From Acrocarpospora corrugata (GTDB lineage Bacteria > Actinomycetota > Actinomycetes > Streptosporangiales > Streptosporangiaceae): DNA of 64,000 nucleotides. This document shows positions 45,486 to 52,462 of the stretch, piece after piece; within the stretch, counting starts at the first letter, position 1; the number at the start of each line of letters is the position of its first letter. A model generated the notes under the pieces. The model saw only the letters and a list, made by a program, of their open reading frames with translations, ran no database searches and was not told where the DNA came from. The position numbers and the translations under genes are program-made. The stretch covers positions 186,001-250,000 of the forward strand of contig NZ_BLAD01000036.1 in assembly GCF_009687845.1 (NCBI RefSeq). The letters run 5' to 3'.

Positions 45486-45973
45486 CGGCGGCCGATCCCG
45501 TACCGGTTGTTCAGCTCGGGGATCTGGTCCCAGTGCTGGACGAGGCCGTACTCGGCGCTCAGCTCGTCGAACGCCGCTCGTCCTTGGTCCGTGTCCAGAC
45601 CGTACCCGGCGAGGATGTCGCCCACCCGGTCGTAGAAGCCGTCGAAGGTCGCGGGCGTGTGCATCTCGATGATTCGCGCCGGCGTTCCGGACGCGTTCCA
45701 GAAGGCGTGCCGGATGCCACGCGGCCGCACCACGTAGGATCCCTCGGCCGCCACCTGCACGTCGTCACCGATCAGGTACGTCAGTTCACCCGAGAGCAGG
45801 TACGAACACTCGTCCTCCCGGGAGTGGGTGTGCGGAAAGATCACCACATCAGGGTCGATCACCGCCTCCACGACGAACAGCCCAGCGAGGTGGCGTTGGC
45901 GCACCTTCACCGCCATGCCGAGCGCGGGAACCGCATCGCCCTCGCCAGCGGAGATCACCGCCGCAACACTCAT
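45482..45973 (-). CDS. cupin-domain protein
   Basis: 163 residues from ATG 45973, which is preceded by GGGAGG at 6 nt. A single cupin barrel (about 40-115) shows the first motif IFPHTHSREDECSYLLSGEL and a degenerate second motif VVRPRGIRHAFWNASG. Metal ligands H-x-H and E are present. It may be a small isomerase, dioxygenase or binding protein. It heads a two-gene operon with an SDR and is divergent from a TetR gene across three palindromes. Confidence 0.85.
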   Translation of the reverse strand: MSVAAVISAGEGDAVPALGMAVKVRQRHLAGLFVVEAVIDPDVVIFPHTHSREDECSYLLSGELTYLIGDDVQVAAEGSYVVRPRGIRHAFWNASGTPARIIEMHTPATFDGFYDRVGDILAGYGLDTDQGRAAFDELSAEYGLVQHWDQIPELNNRYGIGRR

Positions 45974-45993
45974 CGCCAACCTCCCGAATACTT

Positions 45994-46025
45994 CACTAGT
46001 GGTTCCACTAGTGAAGCCACTAGTG
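45994..46025. promoter_or_regulatory. triple CACTAGTG operator array, 12-bp spacing
   Basis: Perfect palindromes CACTAGTG start at 45994, 46006 and 46018, exactly 12 bp apart. They lie in the 78-bp divergent region between the cupin-SDR operon and the tetR gene. The phasing suggests cooperative binding of TetR dimers controlling both promoters. Confidence 0.75.
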
Positions 46026-46051
46026 AGTTGTCCAGTATTGTTGGCCGGAAG

Positions 46052-46690
46052 ATGGGCGAGGTCAAGACCGGACGACAACAACGTCAGGAAAAGGCGGCGC
46101 AGACCCGGGCGCGGATGATCGATTCCGCCTACCGGCTGTTCACTCAGCGGGGCTACCCGGGAACGACGATGGCCGACATCGCCGCGGAGGCGGGCGTCGC
46201 CGTACAAACCCTGTACTTCACCTTCCGGACCAAGGCCGAACTGCTGCAGAACGTCTACGAACGAGCGGTCATCGGCGACGCCGACGCACCGCCGGAGCTC
46301 CAGCCCTGGTACGCGGCCATGATCGCCGCCCCGGAACTCGACGAAGCCCTGCGCATCCTCATCGACGCCGTCGCGGACGTGCTGGCCCGCACCGCCCCCC
46401 TGGACGACTACGTCAAGGCCGCCTCCCACGACCCGGAACCCGCCCGCATCCGCGCCCACAACGAACGCCTACGCCGCGAATCCTGGACCCAGTTCATCGG
46501 CCATCTCTCCACGAAGGCACAACTACGGCCTGAACTGACCCAACAGCAGGCTACCGACATCCTGCTCATGCTCATGGGCCCCGCCAGCTACCAAACCCTC
46601 GTCGGCGAGTACGGCTGGACACCCGAACAATGGCGCACCTGGTGCCACCAGACCACTTCCACCATGCTCTTCACGAACTACCCGGCTTGA
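46052..46690 (+). CDS. TetR family regulator
   Basis: 212 residues. DNA-binding domain about 15-65: ARMIDSAYRLFTQRGYPGTT, MADIAAEAGVAVQTLYFTFR. The C-terminal domain (about 80-205) includes LLMLMGPASYQTLVGEYGWT. The frame is open upstream, but ATG 46052 is the only start close to the conserved domain. It likely represses itself and the divergent cupin-SDR operon through the three CACTAGTG sites. Confidence 0.9.
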   Translation: MGEVKTGRQQRQEKAAQTRARMIDSAYRLFTQRGYPGTTMADIAAEAGVAVQTLYFTFRTKAELLQNVYERAVIGDADAPPELQPWYAAMIAAPELDEALRILIDAVADVLARTAPLDDYVKAASHDPEPARIRAHNERLRRESWTQFIGHLSTKAQLRPELTQQQATDILLMLMGPASYQTLVGEYGWTPEQWRTWCHQTTSTMLFTNYPA

Positions 46691-46736
46691 CACCGCGTGG
46701 GTCGGCGGCCAGCCGGTCGCCCGTCATCGAATGACG

Positions 46737-47549
46737 TCACTTCGCGAGAGGAGACTTCGCGAGAGGAGACAAGGGGCGAACGGAGACTCGGGCGAGAGGG
46801 CGCGCGGGCCGCCAGGTGCTTACCAGGGCGAAAACCAGCAGCAGTTCGGCGAAGTCTCCGCCGTAGTACATGAGTTCGGCCGCGCCGTGCAGTTCCGGCG
46901 CGGGCACCGGCACGTCGACGATGAGCCCGGCGTACATCAGCTGGGACAGGGTGGCGTGTACGGCGACCGCCACCGCCATCACCACCAGGCGAAGCGGCAC
47001 CGAGGGGCGGCGCGGCGCCGGATCGGGGCCGGCGATCACCCAGGCGAACAGGTAACCGGACAGGAAGAAGTGCGCGTGCACCAGGTGGTGCGCCGGGGTG
47101 GCCGAAGTGAGGCGATACAGCGGCGTGCAGTAGAGCACGACCATGCCGCCCACACTCAGAACCAGCGCACTCCACGGATTGGCCAGCAGATGAACGGCGC
47201 GGCTGCGCAGCACGGCACCGATACGGCGCCCATGGACCGGCGGCAGCGAGCGCAGGAGCAGGGTGATCGGTGCGCCCAGCACCAGTGCCAGGGGTGCGAG
47301 CATTCCGATCAGCAGGTGCTGAAGCATGTGCCCGCGAAAGTCGGCTTCGGCCAGCGCGGCGACCGGCCCGGCCAATCCGGCGGCGAGCAGCGCCAACCCC
47401 GTGCTGAAACTCGCCGTCCGCCATCGGCTCCATCCCCTGGGCTCACGACGGCGACGCGCTGCCAGCAGCAGGTACGCTCCCGCAACCGCGGCCATGAGAG
47501 CGAGTGGCAGCCAGCCGGGCAGCCCGCCGTGATGGTGGTCGTGGTGCAT
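46737..47549 (-). CDS. cytochrome c oxidase assembly protein (CtaG/Caa3 family)
   Basis: 270 residues with about seven membrane helices and a His-rich N-terminus (MHHDHHH). Family features: DFRGHMLQHLLIGMLAPLAL (near 70-90), PLYRLTSATPAHHLVHAHFF (near 145-165), and YYGGDFAELLLVFAL near 240. It is proposed to help copper delivery to the oxidase CuB site. The last residues repeat (SPLAKSPLAK) because of a 15-bp tandem duplication at about 46738-46768. ATG 47549 overlaps the stop of the DUF2243 gene. Confidence 0.85.
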   Translation of the reverse strand: MHHDHHHGGLPGWLPLALMAAVAGAYLLLAARRRREPRGWSRWRTASFSTGLALLAAGLAGPVAALAEADFRGHMLQHLLIGMLAPLALVLGAPITLLLRSLPPVHGRRIGAVLRSRAVHLLANPWSALVLSVGGMVVLYCTPLYRLTSATPAHHLVHAHFFLSGYLFAWVIAGPDPAPRRPSVPLRLVVMAVAVAVHATLSQLMYAGLIVDVPVPAPELHGAAELMYYGGDFAELLLVFALVSTWRPARPLARVSVRPLSPLAKSPLAK

Positions 47550-48097
47550 CAGCGACCTTCTCCGGCCAGGGTGGTTTCACGGCACAGGTCGATGGCGGGA
47601 GCACCCCTCTGGATCAGCCATCCGCCGGCCACCAGCAGCGCACCCAACGCCAGGAAGCCAAGGTCCCACCAGAGCTCGTAGGGGCCGGCGAGCACATGGT
47701 GGATGGCCAGGACGTGATGATCGATGACGCCTTCGACGAGGTTGAACGCCCCCCAGCCGACCAGGATCCAGCCCCACAGTGCCCGCGATCGCCACACCCG
47801 GCCGCGCGAGGTGGTGACACGCGAATACAACAGGCCGAGACCGATCAGGACCGACAGCCAGGTGAAAGCGTGGAAGAACCCGTCCCACAACGTGTTCATC
47901 CGCAGCCCAGAAAGGGTGTCGGCCGGGTAGTACTTCACCCCGATGTTGTCGCTGTCGGTGCTGGAGAGCATGTGATGCCACTGCAGAATCTGATGCAGCA
48001 TGATGCCGTCGACGAAGCCGCCCAGCCCAACGCCCAAGATCGTGCCGGGCGCGGCGATCCACCGCCACCCCCGGGCCGCCTGAGCCGATCCGGTCAC
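47549..48097 (-). CDS. DUF2243 family membrane protein
   Basis: 182 residues from GTG 48097 (GGGAGGGG upstream). Four membrane helices and the typical DUF2243 pattern: GVGLGGFVDGIMLHQILQWHHMLSS, MNTLWDGFFHAFTWL, GWGAFNLVEGVIDHHVLAIH and YELWWDLGFLALG. Conserved His residues suggest a metal or heme site. The gene is coupled to the CtaG-like gene (TGATG), an association seen in other genomes, so a shared role in respiratory oxidase or copper handling is plausible. Confidence 0.85.
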   Translation of the reverse strand: MTGSAQAARGWRWIAAPGTILGVGLGGFVDGIMLHQILQWHHMLSSTDSDNIGVKYYPADTLSGLRMNTLWDGFFHAFTWLSVLIGLGLLYSRVTTSRGRVWRSRALWGWILVGWGAFNLVEGVIDHHVLAIHHVLAGPYELWWDLGFLALGALLVAGGWLIQRGAPAIDLCRETTLAGEGR

Positions 48098-48605
48098 GCT
48101 TGTCCCCTCCCACGCTGAGCATCGTTCCCATCCAGCGCCAGGATCGAGTGAAACGAATCTCGCCGCCTGTCTGATGGTCGCCGTCGGCGAGCATCGCGGT
48201 CCCGTCAACGGAGCTCACTATCTCGGTGAACCCACAGCGCTATTTCGACGAATCGCGGCCGGGTACGTTCCTTGGCCTCGTGATGACTAGGTGCCGACGT
48301 TATGGCACGTGGAAGGGCCTCCCACCTGCCCAGAGTTCGACTGCCCTGGCCGACAGGAGGCCCCTATGAGGTGTGGCGAGAATCGATCGCAACCCAGATG
48401 ATCCACAAAATCAGTCTGGTCACCGCGATAACGGTACGGACCAACTGGTCCCGATCTCGCTCGTTTACCCCGCGACGGCCCTGGCGTTCTCGATTTCGGT
48501 GGCGCGTCAGTCACCCCGGACAGTGTGGTGGGATCAAGGCGAGCTTGACCGCTTTAGCCAATTTTTGCGCTTTTATGCAGAGTTCCTGCCCAGGCTATCC
48601 AGCGG
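48098..48605. other. 508-bp gap without a convincing gene
   Basis: Short open frames on both strands show no family resemblance. It contains an inverted repeat GGGCCTCC (48315-48322) and GGAGGCCC (48356-48363) around a 33-nt loop, and a less GC-rich part near 48540-48600. No IS ends were recognised. It should include the promoter of the DUF2243-CtaG pair. Confidence 0.5.
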
Positions 48606-48953
48606 TCAGGCGGCATCCAGCGACTTCTGGCTGACCGGCAAACGCACCGTTCGGTCGCCGAAGTCGACGACCAACTCCAAGCGGGCTCCGAGTGCCTCCA
48701 CGTAGCGGGCGATGACCTCTAGGGACGCGACCTCGCCGTGCTCGATCTGTGAGACGCGGGAAACGCTGACGCCCATGGTGGTCGCGACGTCCTTTTGTCC
48801 GAGTCCAAGATGCTTGCGTGCCTCAGCAAGCTGATGGCCACGCGCCTCGGCGAGGAGCCTTCTGGCGCCTTCGTCGATCACGGAAGGAGAGACCCCGGCC
48901 TCGTGTAGTTCCCGCTCAAGGTCGGCCCAGTCCCCCGGCGTCCTCTTCGGCAT
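48606..48953 (-). CDS. XRE-family antitoxin (HigA-like)
   Basis: 115 residues from ATG 48953. An N-terminal part (1-50) precedes a Cro/CI-type HTH (about 50-100): HLGLGQKDVATTMGVSVSRV then SQIEHGEVASLEVIARYVEA. It lies 2 nt downstream of the RelE-like gene, in the toxin-first order of higBA systems. It should neutralise the toxin and repress the operon by binding the palindromes upstream. Confidence 0.88.
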   Translation of the reverse strand: MPKRTPGDWADLERELHEAGVSPSVIDEGARRLLAEARGHQLAEARKHLGLGQKDVATTMGVSVSRVSQIEHGEVASLEVIARYVEALGARLELVVDFGDRTVRLPVSQKSLDAA

Positions 48954-48955
48954 GG

Positions 48956-49318
48956 TCACTCCTCTTCGTCGCTGGTGTAGTCGATGTAGAGCTGTATGGC
49001 CAGGGGGATGTTCTCCTTGTACCACCGTTCCCAGTTCCCGGCTTTATCGCCGCCTAGCAACAGCAGCGCCGCCCGGGTGGGATCGAAGGCGAAGATGATC
49101 CTGATCTCCGAACGCCCGCGTGATCCCGGACGCAGTTCCTTCAGATGGTGCAGGGAGCTTCCTTTGAGCCGGTCGACGAGCGGTCTGCCCAGCGTCGGCC
49201 CCTCCTCCCGGAGAGCGGCTACCGCCTGAGCGACTTGAATCGCCGAATCAAGATCCTCCTTGATGAGTTCACTGAACCAGGCGGCATACTCGTCTGTGAC
49301 CTTCACCGTCCACGACAC
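48956..49318 (-). CDS. RelE/HigB-like toxin (phage-derived Gp49-like)
   Basis: 120 residues from GTG 49318 (GGGAGG at 6 nt). Features of the Gp49/RelE fold: an N-terminal beta-strand and helices (VTDEYAAWFSELIKEDLDSA), LGRPLVDRLKGSSLHHLKEL, the basic core RPGSRGRSEIRIIFAFDP, and ALLLLGGDKAGNWERWYKEN. Members cleave mRNA on the ribosome. The acidic C-terminal tail (SDEEE) is unusual. Partner antitoxin follows directly. Confidence 0.88.
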   Translation of the reverse strand: MSWTVKVTDEYAAWFSELIKEDLDSAIQVAQAVAALREEGPTLGRPLVDRLKGSSLHHLKELRPGSRGRSEIRIIFAFDPTRAALLLLGGDKAGNWERWYKENIPLAIQLYIDYTSDEEE

Positions 49319-49336
49319 GAGGGTCCTCCCGAATTC

Positions 49337-49373
49337 AAGGCTAGCCTTAACTTTGGCAGCAGGCTACTGCCAA
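49337..49373 (-). promoter_or_regulatory. higBA promoter with two palindromic operators
   Basis: AAGGCTAGCCTT (49337-49348) is a perfect palindrome. A second inverted repeat has arms TTGGCAG and CTGCCAA (49353-49359 and 49367-49373). On the minus strand TTGGCA (-35) is 18 nt from TAAGGC (-10), so both operators overlap the promoter. Confidence 0.6.
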
Positions 49374-49570
49374 CCAATCGAGACGTCATGAGATTGAACA
49401 ACTACACTTGGTGACCGCCCAGACAACGGTGCCACCAGTCGAGCCCGATCGGGTGGGTCGACTGCTGGATGGCACGGGTGATGTGATCCACAACGGGTGG
49501 CTGGATGCCGGGCTGTGTCGGCTTGGGGAGAGCAGGACCGTGCACGCAGCGGGCCGAGCTATCGCCCTGA

Positions 49571-49870
49571 GCGCGAGTTCTGCCGGGTCAGCAGATCCGG
49601 GCGCTACCTGAGGCGGTCGCCTTCTGCGGGATGATCGGCGCTCACATCATGGCGGCAGGTGTCCCTGCGGACATGACCTTTCACGATCTGCGACACACCT
49701 TCGCTAGTACGGCCCTCGCCGAAGGCGTACCGATCTCGGAAGTCTCCCGGTGGCCTGGCCACGAGTCGATCGCCACCACGGTTGACCTCTACGGCCATCT
49801 GGTCCCCGAGGTATCCGAGCGAGCGCGAACCCGCGCTGAACAACGCCCTCGTCACCGCAGTCCGCACTAA
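49571..49870 (+). pseudogene. tyrosine recombinase (integrase) remnant
   Basis: The open frame carries VLPGQQIRALPEAVAFC, like the start of an integrase catalytic domain. It then jumps straight to the C-terminal boxes: ADMTFHDLRHTFASTALAEG (H-x-x-R), RWPGHESIATTVDLYGHL (His and the catalytic Tyr). About 100 residues including the first active-site Arg are missing, so it is inactive. It points toward rnpB and ends 78 bp from that gene's 3' end. The upstream DNA (49374-49570) shows nothing else recognisable. Confidence 0.8.
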
Positions 49871-49881
49871 AAGATGTGCCC

Positions 49882-49928
49882 TGAATGCGCCCTCCCGGCT
49901 ATTTGACCTTACCGGGAGAACGCATTCA
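49882..49928 (-). terminator. hairpin downstream of rnpB
   Basis: TGAATGCG-CC-CTCCCGG pairs with CCGGGAG-AA-CGCATTCA around a 13-nt loop. On the minus strand it follows the rnpB 3' end by about 20 nt and is followed by CATCTTTT, as in an intrinsic terminator. It may also be part of an old attachment site. Confidence 0.65.
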
Positions 49929-49948
49929 TGCAGGTCAGAGGCTTCTAA

Positions 49949-50342
49949 GGCGGACGAGTCGGCCTGTAGGCCGGGTTTTGTTGGTCGAAACCTGACGGCC
50001 ATCCATCTAGGGCCACGATTGCTCGTGGTCTCAAGCGGTCTACCCGCGCGGCGTCGGGCGGGCAGCCCTCGAATGTCGCGCGCGGAATGCCCGGGGGCGT
50101 TCCTTCTTGACCTTGCTCCGGGTGGGGTTTACCTAGCCGCCCACGTCGCCGTGGGCGCTGGTGGTCTCTTACACCACCGTTTCACCCTTACCCCCTCGGA
50201 TGAGGGGGCGGTTTGTTTTCTGTGGCACTGTCCCGCGGGTCGCCCCGGGTCGGCGTTACCGACCACCCTGCCCTGTGGAGCCCGGACCTTCCTCGGCGGG
50301 GTGCGAAGACCCCGACGCGGCCGTCCGGCCGGCTCGTCCGCC
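49949..50342 (-). ncRNA. rnpB: RNase P RNA (bacterial class A)
   Basis: The catalytic RNA that matures tRNA 5' ends. On the minus strand it shows the invariant core: GAGGAAAGTCCGGGCTCC near the 5' part, ACAGGGCAGGGTGGTCGGTA, CAGAAAACAAACCGCC, GGGTAAGGGTGAAACGGTGG, TAAGAGACCACCAGC, GCTAGGTAAACCCC, and TAGATGGATGGCCGTC with ACAAAACCCGGCCTAC near the 3' end. Terminal helix P1 pairs GGCGGACGAG at 50333-50342 with CTCGTCCGCC at 49949-49958, which sets both ends. The length of about 394 nt is normal for actinobacteria. Confidence 0.96.
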
Positions 50343-50350
50343 GTGTCACC

Positions 50351-50379
50351 AGCCTAGTGGCGTCTCAAGTGAGCACCAA
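50351..50379 (-). promoter_or_regulatory. rnpB promoter
   Basis: On the minus strand TTGGTG (-35, 50374-50379) and TAGGCT (-10, 50351-50356) are separated by 17 nt. The -10 ends 8 nt before the inferred RNA 5' end. Confidence 0.65.
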
Positions 50380-50475
50380 CCATCCAGCAAGCGGGTGCGG
50401 GTCAAATGTCACAGACAGCGGTCCGCACGGGCCGTACAAATCGAGGGGTACTGCCGAGTAGCGCTGGGGGAAATC

Positions 50476-51069
50476 ATGATGAACAAGCATCCGGGGGACG
50501 GGCGTCCGCCGAGGGGGCCGCGGCCGATCAGGGGGACGCAGCCGTCGGGGCGGGTTCTGCGGACCGAGGTCGGGGAGGTTGAGCTGGTCACCCGGCCGAT
50601 GACGGTGGGGGACGCGGGGGCGGTCCGGGAGATGCATGAGCGGTGCTCGCCGGAGAGTCTGCGGTTTCGGTACTTCGGGCCGATGCCGCGGCTGAGTGAT
50701 CGGGTGATCGGGTTGTTCACGAATCCGGCGAAGGGGGTGACGTTCGTTACCGAGGTTGTGGGGGGCGAGCGGGTGGTGGCGATGAGCAATCTGATGGATC
50801 TCGCCGCCGGTGAGGCCGAGTTGGCGTTTCTGGTCGAGGATGAGTGGCAGGGGCGGGGGCTTGGCCGGGTCCTGTTGCGGCATCTGTTGAATGTCGCGCC
50901 CAGTCGGCGGATCAGTGAACTGACCGCCAGTGTGTACGCGACGAACTACCGCATGCTCGCGCTGTTCAAGGAGGCGGGAGCCGTGGTGCCCAGGCCGGCG
51001 GGGGCGGTTCTGGATCTGCGGGTGCCTCTCGACGGCGATCCGCTGTGCGCGTATGAGCCGTGTCGTTGA
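50476..51069 (+). CDS. GNAT family N-acetyltransferase
   Basis: 197 residues from ATG 50476. N-terminal 40 residues are basic and Pro/Gly-rich. The GNAT fold follows (about 42-185): LVTRPMTVGDAGAVREMHER, LAFLVEDEWQGRGLGRVLLR (acetyl-CoA pyrophosphate loop, Q-G-R-G-L-G) and ASVYATNYRMLALFKEAGAV. It resembles acetyltransferase domains found with protein-acetylation regulators. Substrate unknown. The start lies 134 bp from rnpB, which is transcribed in the opposite direction. Confidence 0.88.
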   Translation: MMNKHPGDGRPPRGPRPIRGTQPSGRVLRTEVGEVELVTRPMTVGDAGAVREMHERCSPESLRFRYFGPMPRLSDRVIGLFTNPAKGVTFVTEVVGGERVVAMSNLMDLAAGEAELAFLVEDEWQGRGLGRVLLRHLLNVAPSRRISELTASVYATNYRMLALFKEAGAVVPRPAGAVLDLRVPLDGDPLCAYEPCR

Positions 51070-51084
51070 CATTCTGAGAATGCG

Positions 51085-51117
51085 CATTCATGAGCGTGCT
51101 GAGAACGCTCATGAATG
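51085..51117. terminator. 13-bp perfect hairpin between convergent genes
   Basis: CATTCATGAGCGT and ACGCTCATGAATG form a perfect stem with loop GCTGAGA, 15 nt after the GNAT stop. It is less GC-rich than other terminators here and may act in both directions. Confidence 0.6.
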
Positions 51118-51152
51118 AGCCTGCTGAGAACGCGTCAGTTCCATCGTTGGAC

Positions 51153-51395
51153 ACACGCGAGCAGGCTCGGGATGCGCGAATCGGTCCTATCAGCCCAGCA
51201 GGGGCGGCCGGAGCGCGCTGCTCTGGACACGCGAATCGGTCGGGAGTCACGCGAGCGCGCTCGGGACGCGCGCATCAGTGCTATCAGCCCAGTAGGGCGG
51301 TCGGGACCACGCTGCTCTGGACAAGGCGAATCACCAGCAAGGATGGCCGGAATCGCTCGAGACGCGCGTATCAGTCGGCCAGGCCCAGCAGGGTG
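51153..51395. repeat. 94-96-bp diverged tandem repeat (about 2.5 copies)
   Basis: Copies align through CTATCAGCCCAG (51187, 51281), CTGCTCTGG (51218, 51312) and GCTCG(G/A)GACGCGCG (51259, 51355). The spacing is 94 bp for the first two markers and 96 bp for the third. The last partial copy runs into the 3' end of the DUF3800-like gene. Otherwise this 300-bp gap holds no gene. Confidence 0.75.
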
Positions 51396-52354
51396 CGGGT
51401 TCGGGGGTCTCCCCAGATTGAGGTGGTGGCCACGTAGGGCTGGAGCATTCGGGTGAGTTCTGGGTCGCCTTGGTTGTGGAGTTCGTCTTGGGTGATTTTC
51501 CGGGCTATGCCGGCGAGGTAGTCGGCGACTTGGACGCGGGGGTCGGTGCGGGAGTCGACGAGGCGCATGGCGATCAGGCGGAGGCCTGAGGGGCGTGGGG
51601 GTTTGTCGAAGATCTGTTTGAGGGCGGTGATGCGGTCTTCGGTGAGTGCGGTTTGTTCGTCGTGGATGAGAGAGATGAGTTTTCCGCCCTGACCCCAGTG
51701 AGATATCGCGTGGACGATGGCGGGGATCAGGGGGTTCAGCGAAAGTGGGCTGGGGTTGCCGGGGGTTCGCGAGAGGAGGGCTTCCACCTGGGGGCGGGCT
51801 TGGCGGAGTTGGTGCATGATCTTGGATGGGCCGGTGGGTGGGGTGGTGCCGGCCAGGGTGTCGAGGAGATCGAAGAACTCGTCGGGGAGTGTTCTGCCGC
51901 GCTGTAGGTCGTTGAATGAGGTAAGGAACGCGAGCCATTGGTCGTGGCCGAAGGCTGATTCACCGTCGCGGTACAGGGTTTCGGCTATCAGCTGGCTTGG
52001 CGCGTTGAGTAATTCGCCGACCTTGATCAAGGCGAGATACTTCTTCTCCGTCAGATGTACGTTGGCGTGTCCATGGATGGGTCCTGACGGGCCGAGCAGC
52101 CAGCGGAGGACCGGGCGATGTTTCTCCCGGAGGAGATGGTTCGCCTTGTACTCCTGAGCCGGGGAGCCTATTCGGTACCGCGTTTCCTGGACGCAAGCCT
52201 CAGCGGATTCCATGGTCAGACCGACGCTCGCGTGCGCGAACACGTCGGTGTTTCCGCCGATGAGCTTCTCGCCCTCCGAGCCCGACTCGTCGCAGGCGAT
52301 CTCGATGAGGCGCTCGCCTGAGGCCTGCACCGCTGCGCTGGCTCGTTCGCGCAC
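51371..52354 (-). CDS. DUF3800-like protein
   Basis: 327 residues. LIEIACDESGSEGEKLIGG near the N-terminus and LVDSRTDPRVQVADYLAGIA near 280 are the paired acidic motifs of DUF3800, a family with an RNase H-like fold common in mobile elements. Between them lie mostly helical segments. No membrane or signal sequence. The GTG start at 52354 is the earliest in frame and an internal start cannot be excluded. The function is unproven, and some DUF3800 members occur in defence or plasmid contexts. Confidence 0.7.
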   Translation of the reverse strand: MRERASAAVQASGERLIEIACDESGSEGEKLIGGNTDVFAHASVGLTMESAEACVQETRYRIGSPAQEYKANHLLREKHRPVLRWLLGPSGPIHGHANVHLTEKKYLALIKVGELLNAPSQLIAETLYRDGESAFGHDQWLAFLTSFNDLQRGRTLPDEFFDLLDTLAGTTPPTGPSKIMHQLRQARPQVEALLSRTPGNPSPLSLNPLIPAIVHAISHWGQGGKLISLIHDEQTALTEDRITALKQIFDKPPRPSGLRLIAMRLVDSRTDPRVQVADYLAGIARKITQDELHNQGDPELTRMLQPYVATTSIWGDPRTRTLLGLAD

Positions 52355-52462
52355 GTTTCCGCCCGGAGGTCGTGCTCGCGCCGATGGAGGTGGCCGATCA
52401 GCGCCCTGTCGCGTTCGACCCTAGTCGTCGTTCCGCGCTCGAACGGAGGCCGCCCGGTCTTT

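Noticed and set aside
48302-48705. Small plus-strand ORFs between DUF2243 and the XRE antitoxin
   Set aside because: No RBS or family resemblance, and the last part is antisense to the XRE gene.
34498-49948. A second copy of the rnpB 3' end marking the far border of an integrated element
   Set aside because: No repeat of the CTCGTCCGCC end with flanking sequence was found by eye in the window. The border may be lost or outside it.
49870-50342. Integration site assumed to be a tRNA gene next to the integrase remnant
   Set aside because: No cloverleaf or T-loop sequence is present. The structured RNA here is clearly RNase P RNA.
50163-50475. Upstream extension of the GNAT gene through rnpB
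   Set aside because: The frame is open by chance across the antisense of rnpB. The GNAT fold starts well after ATG 50476.
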